Source: Anderseniella sp.
GTDB taxonomy: Bacteria > Pseudomonadota > Alphaproteobacteria > Rhizobiales > Aestuariivirgaceae
NCBI GenBank assembly: GCA_013041995.1
Contig: JABDRA010000515.1
Coordinates: forward strand, 1-6,334
Length of the DNA stretch: 6,334 nucleotides
Direction: 5' to 3'
The position numbers and the translations under genes are program-made. Position 1 is the first letter of the stretch, and each line of letters opens with the position of its first letter. The notes under the pieces are model-generated. The model saw nothing but the letters and a program-made list of their open reading frames with translations, ran no database searches and was not told the origin of the DNA. Of this stretch, positions 4,949 to 6,334 are shown piece after piece.

Positions 4949-6334
4949 TCACAATGCATTCGCCCGCCTGACATCCGGTGGCGTCGCCTCATCCACCAGT
5001 GCAGCGGTCACCTCGTCCAGCGTCATTGAGGTCTGGTCGCGCGAGCCGAGACGGCGGACGTTGACCGTGCCTTCTTCCGCTTCGCGGTTACCGCACACCG
5101 GGATCACCGGTACCTTGGCAAGCGAGTGTTCACGCACCTTGTAATTGATCTTTTCGTTACGGAAATCGGTGATGACCTGCAGGCCTGCCTTTTTCAGTTT
5201 TGCCGCGACCTGCTCGCCATAGGCATCAGCATCCTGGGTAATGGTGGCCACTACCACCTGCACAGGTGCAAACCACAAGGGCATGTGTCCGGCATAGTTC
5301 TCGATCAGAATACCGAGAAACCGTTCCATGGACCCGCAAATGGCGCGGTGGATCATCACCGGCTGCTTCTTTTCCGAATCCCGGTCGATGTAAAACGCAC
5401 CAAAGCGTTCCGGCAGGGTGAAATCCACCTGTGTCGTACCGCACTGCCAGTCGCGGCCAATGGCATCGCGCAGGACATACTCAAACTTGGGGCCGTAAAA
5501 GGCCCCCTCGCCCGGATTGATTTCGGTTGTGATCTTGCCTTCAGATTCCGTCTTGATCTGCTCCAAAACCTCGCCCATGACCTGTTCGGCATGATCCCAG
5601 TCTTCATCGGATCCGATACGTTTTTCCGGTCTCGTCGACAGTTTTACCGTGATTTCCTCAAATCCAAAATCGGCATATGTCGACAGGATCAGGTCATTGA
5701 TCCGCATGCATTCCGACGCCATCTGCTCTTCGGTGCAAAACACATGGGCGTCATCCTGGGTAAAACCGCGCACCCGCATCAGGCCGTGCAGCGCGCCTGA
5801 CGGTTCATAACGGTGAACACTTCCAAATTCCGCATATTTGACAGGCAGGTCGCGGTAAGACTTCAGGCCATGCTTGAAGATTTGCACATGCCCGGGGCAA
5901 TTCATCGGTTTGATAGCAAATACCCGGTCATCTTCCGTCTCGGTGACGAACATGTGCTCCTTGTACCAACCCCAGTGACCCGAAGTTTCCCACAGCGCCT
6001 TGTCGAGTATCTGCGGTGCATTGACTTCTTCATAGCCTTGCACATCGAGCCTGCGGCGCATGTAGTTCACCAGGTTCTGGAACATGCGCCAGCCCTTGGA
6101 ATGCCAGAACACCACGCCGGGGCCTTCTTCCTGGAAATGAAACAGGTCCATTTCACGGCCCAGCTTGCGGTGGTCGCGTTTTTCAGCTTCTTCCAGCATC
6201 GTCAGGTAGTTGTCGAGATCTGCCTGGGATGCCCACGCCGTGCCGTAAATGCGCGTCAGCATTTCGTTATTGCTGTCACCGCGCCAGTAGGCACCTGCCA
6301 CTTTCATCAGCTTGAATGCCGAGCCGATCTGGCC
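4949..6334 (-). CDS. thrS: Threonyl-tRNA synthetase, lacking N-terminus (runs off window)
   Basis: The frame is open to the window edge and encodes the last 461 residues of a protein usually about 640-660 aa long. The missing part is the TGS and most of the editing domain, cut by the boundary and not by mutation. It is a cytosolic class II aminoacyl-tRNA synthetase that attaches threonine to tRNA-Thr. Numbering from the Met at 6307, motif 1 lies around 89-98 and the zinc ligands are C137 (MNCPGH), H188 (DDAHVF) and H320 (MIHRA). Motif 2 is HRYEPSGALHGLMRVRGFTQDD (165-186) and motif 3 is HRAICGSMERFLGILIE (320-336). The anticodon-binding domain begins at about 345 (WFAPVQVVV) and includes the strand VIPVCGNREAEEGTVNVR (401-418). 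All key residues are present. The true start is outside the window: the internal Met at 6307 is preceded in frame by conserved GSAFKL. Confidence 0.98.
   Translation of the reverse strand, partial: GQIGSAFKLMKVAGAYWRGDSNNEMLTRIYGTAWASQADLDNYLTMLEEAEKRDHRKLGREMDLFHFQEEGPGVVFWHSKGWRMFQNLVNYMRRRLDVQGYEEVNAPQILDKALWETSGHWGWYKEHMFVTETEDDRVFAIKPMNCPGHVQIFKHGLKSYRDLPVKYAEFGSVHRYEPSGALHGLMRVRGFTQDDAHVFCTEEQMASECMRINDLILSTYADFGFEEITVKLSTRPEKRIGSDEDWDHAEQVMGEVLEQIKTESEGKITTEINPGEGAFYGPKFEYVLRDAIGRDWQCGTTQVDFTLPERFGAFYIDRDSEKKQPVMIHRAICGSMERFLGILIENYAGHMPLWFAPVQVVVATITQDADAYGEQVAAKLKKAGLQVITDFRNEKINYKVREHSLAKVPVIPVCGNREAEEGTVNVRRLGSRDQTSMTLDEVTAALVDEATPPDVRRANAL

Noticed and set aside
5126..5800. Open frame of 224 codons on the plus strand inside thrS
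   Set aside because: It is fully antisense to the conserved thrS coding sequence, so a shadow.
4949..6307. Reading thrS as a complete 452-aa short synthetase starting at 6307
   Set aside because: Conserved ThrS residues (GQIGSAFKL) continue in frame upstream to the window edge, so the gene is cut by the boundary and not shortened.

Overview
The window looks like a chromosomal stretch from an alphaproteobacterium, possibly Hyphomicrobiales or a relative. I base this on the long-form YdcH/DUF465 protein, the permuted photolyase-like protein that I associate with roseobacter and rhizobial genomes, the moderately GC-rich codon use, and an FNR/FnrL-type box. The placement is inference from family resemblance. 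I found no mobile element, CRISPR array, rRNA or tRNA.

Layout. The left edge holds the 3' end of a DM13-domain protein (1-270, +). It converges on a thiopurine/chalcogen methyltransferase gene, tpm (310-951, -). Divergent from tpm is a MerR-family regulator (1046-1456, +). The 94-base gap between them contains a perfect 20-bp palindrome of the SoxR/CueR type. The palindrome sits in the 19-bp spacer of a well-formed promoter pointing at tpm, so the two genes look like a regulator-target pair. A mostly empty 276-base stretch follows. Its 3' part has a consensus FNR-type box placed as a class II activator site for a small YdcH-like gene (1733-1972, +, TTG start). Next is a cupin-like DUF4863/PnbB-type protein (2028-2501, +).

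The right half reads leftward. At the right edge is threonyl-tRNA synthetase (thrS, 4949 to beyond 6334, -), lacking its N-terminus because of the window boundary. Downstream of it is a 51-codon gene for a four-cysteine DUF2256 protein (4646-4801, -). It overlaps by ATGA a 417-aa photolyase/cryptochrome-like gene (3396-4649, -). Then comes an exported di-haem cytochrome c (2544-3275, -), which converges on the DUF4863 gene.

The most interesting unit is the DUF2256 plus photolyase-like pair. The flavoprotein begins directly with the FAD-binding catalytic domain and carries an extra alpha/beta-looking domain at its C-terminus, the reverse of the usual photolyase order. By remembered alignment it keeps the CPD-photolyase active-site residues but lacks the outermost tryptophan of the classical electron-transfer chain. 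The second unit of interest is the MerR-tpm pair with its recognisable operator-promoter.
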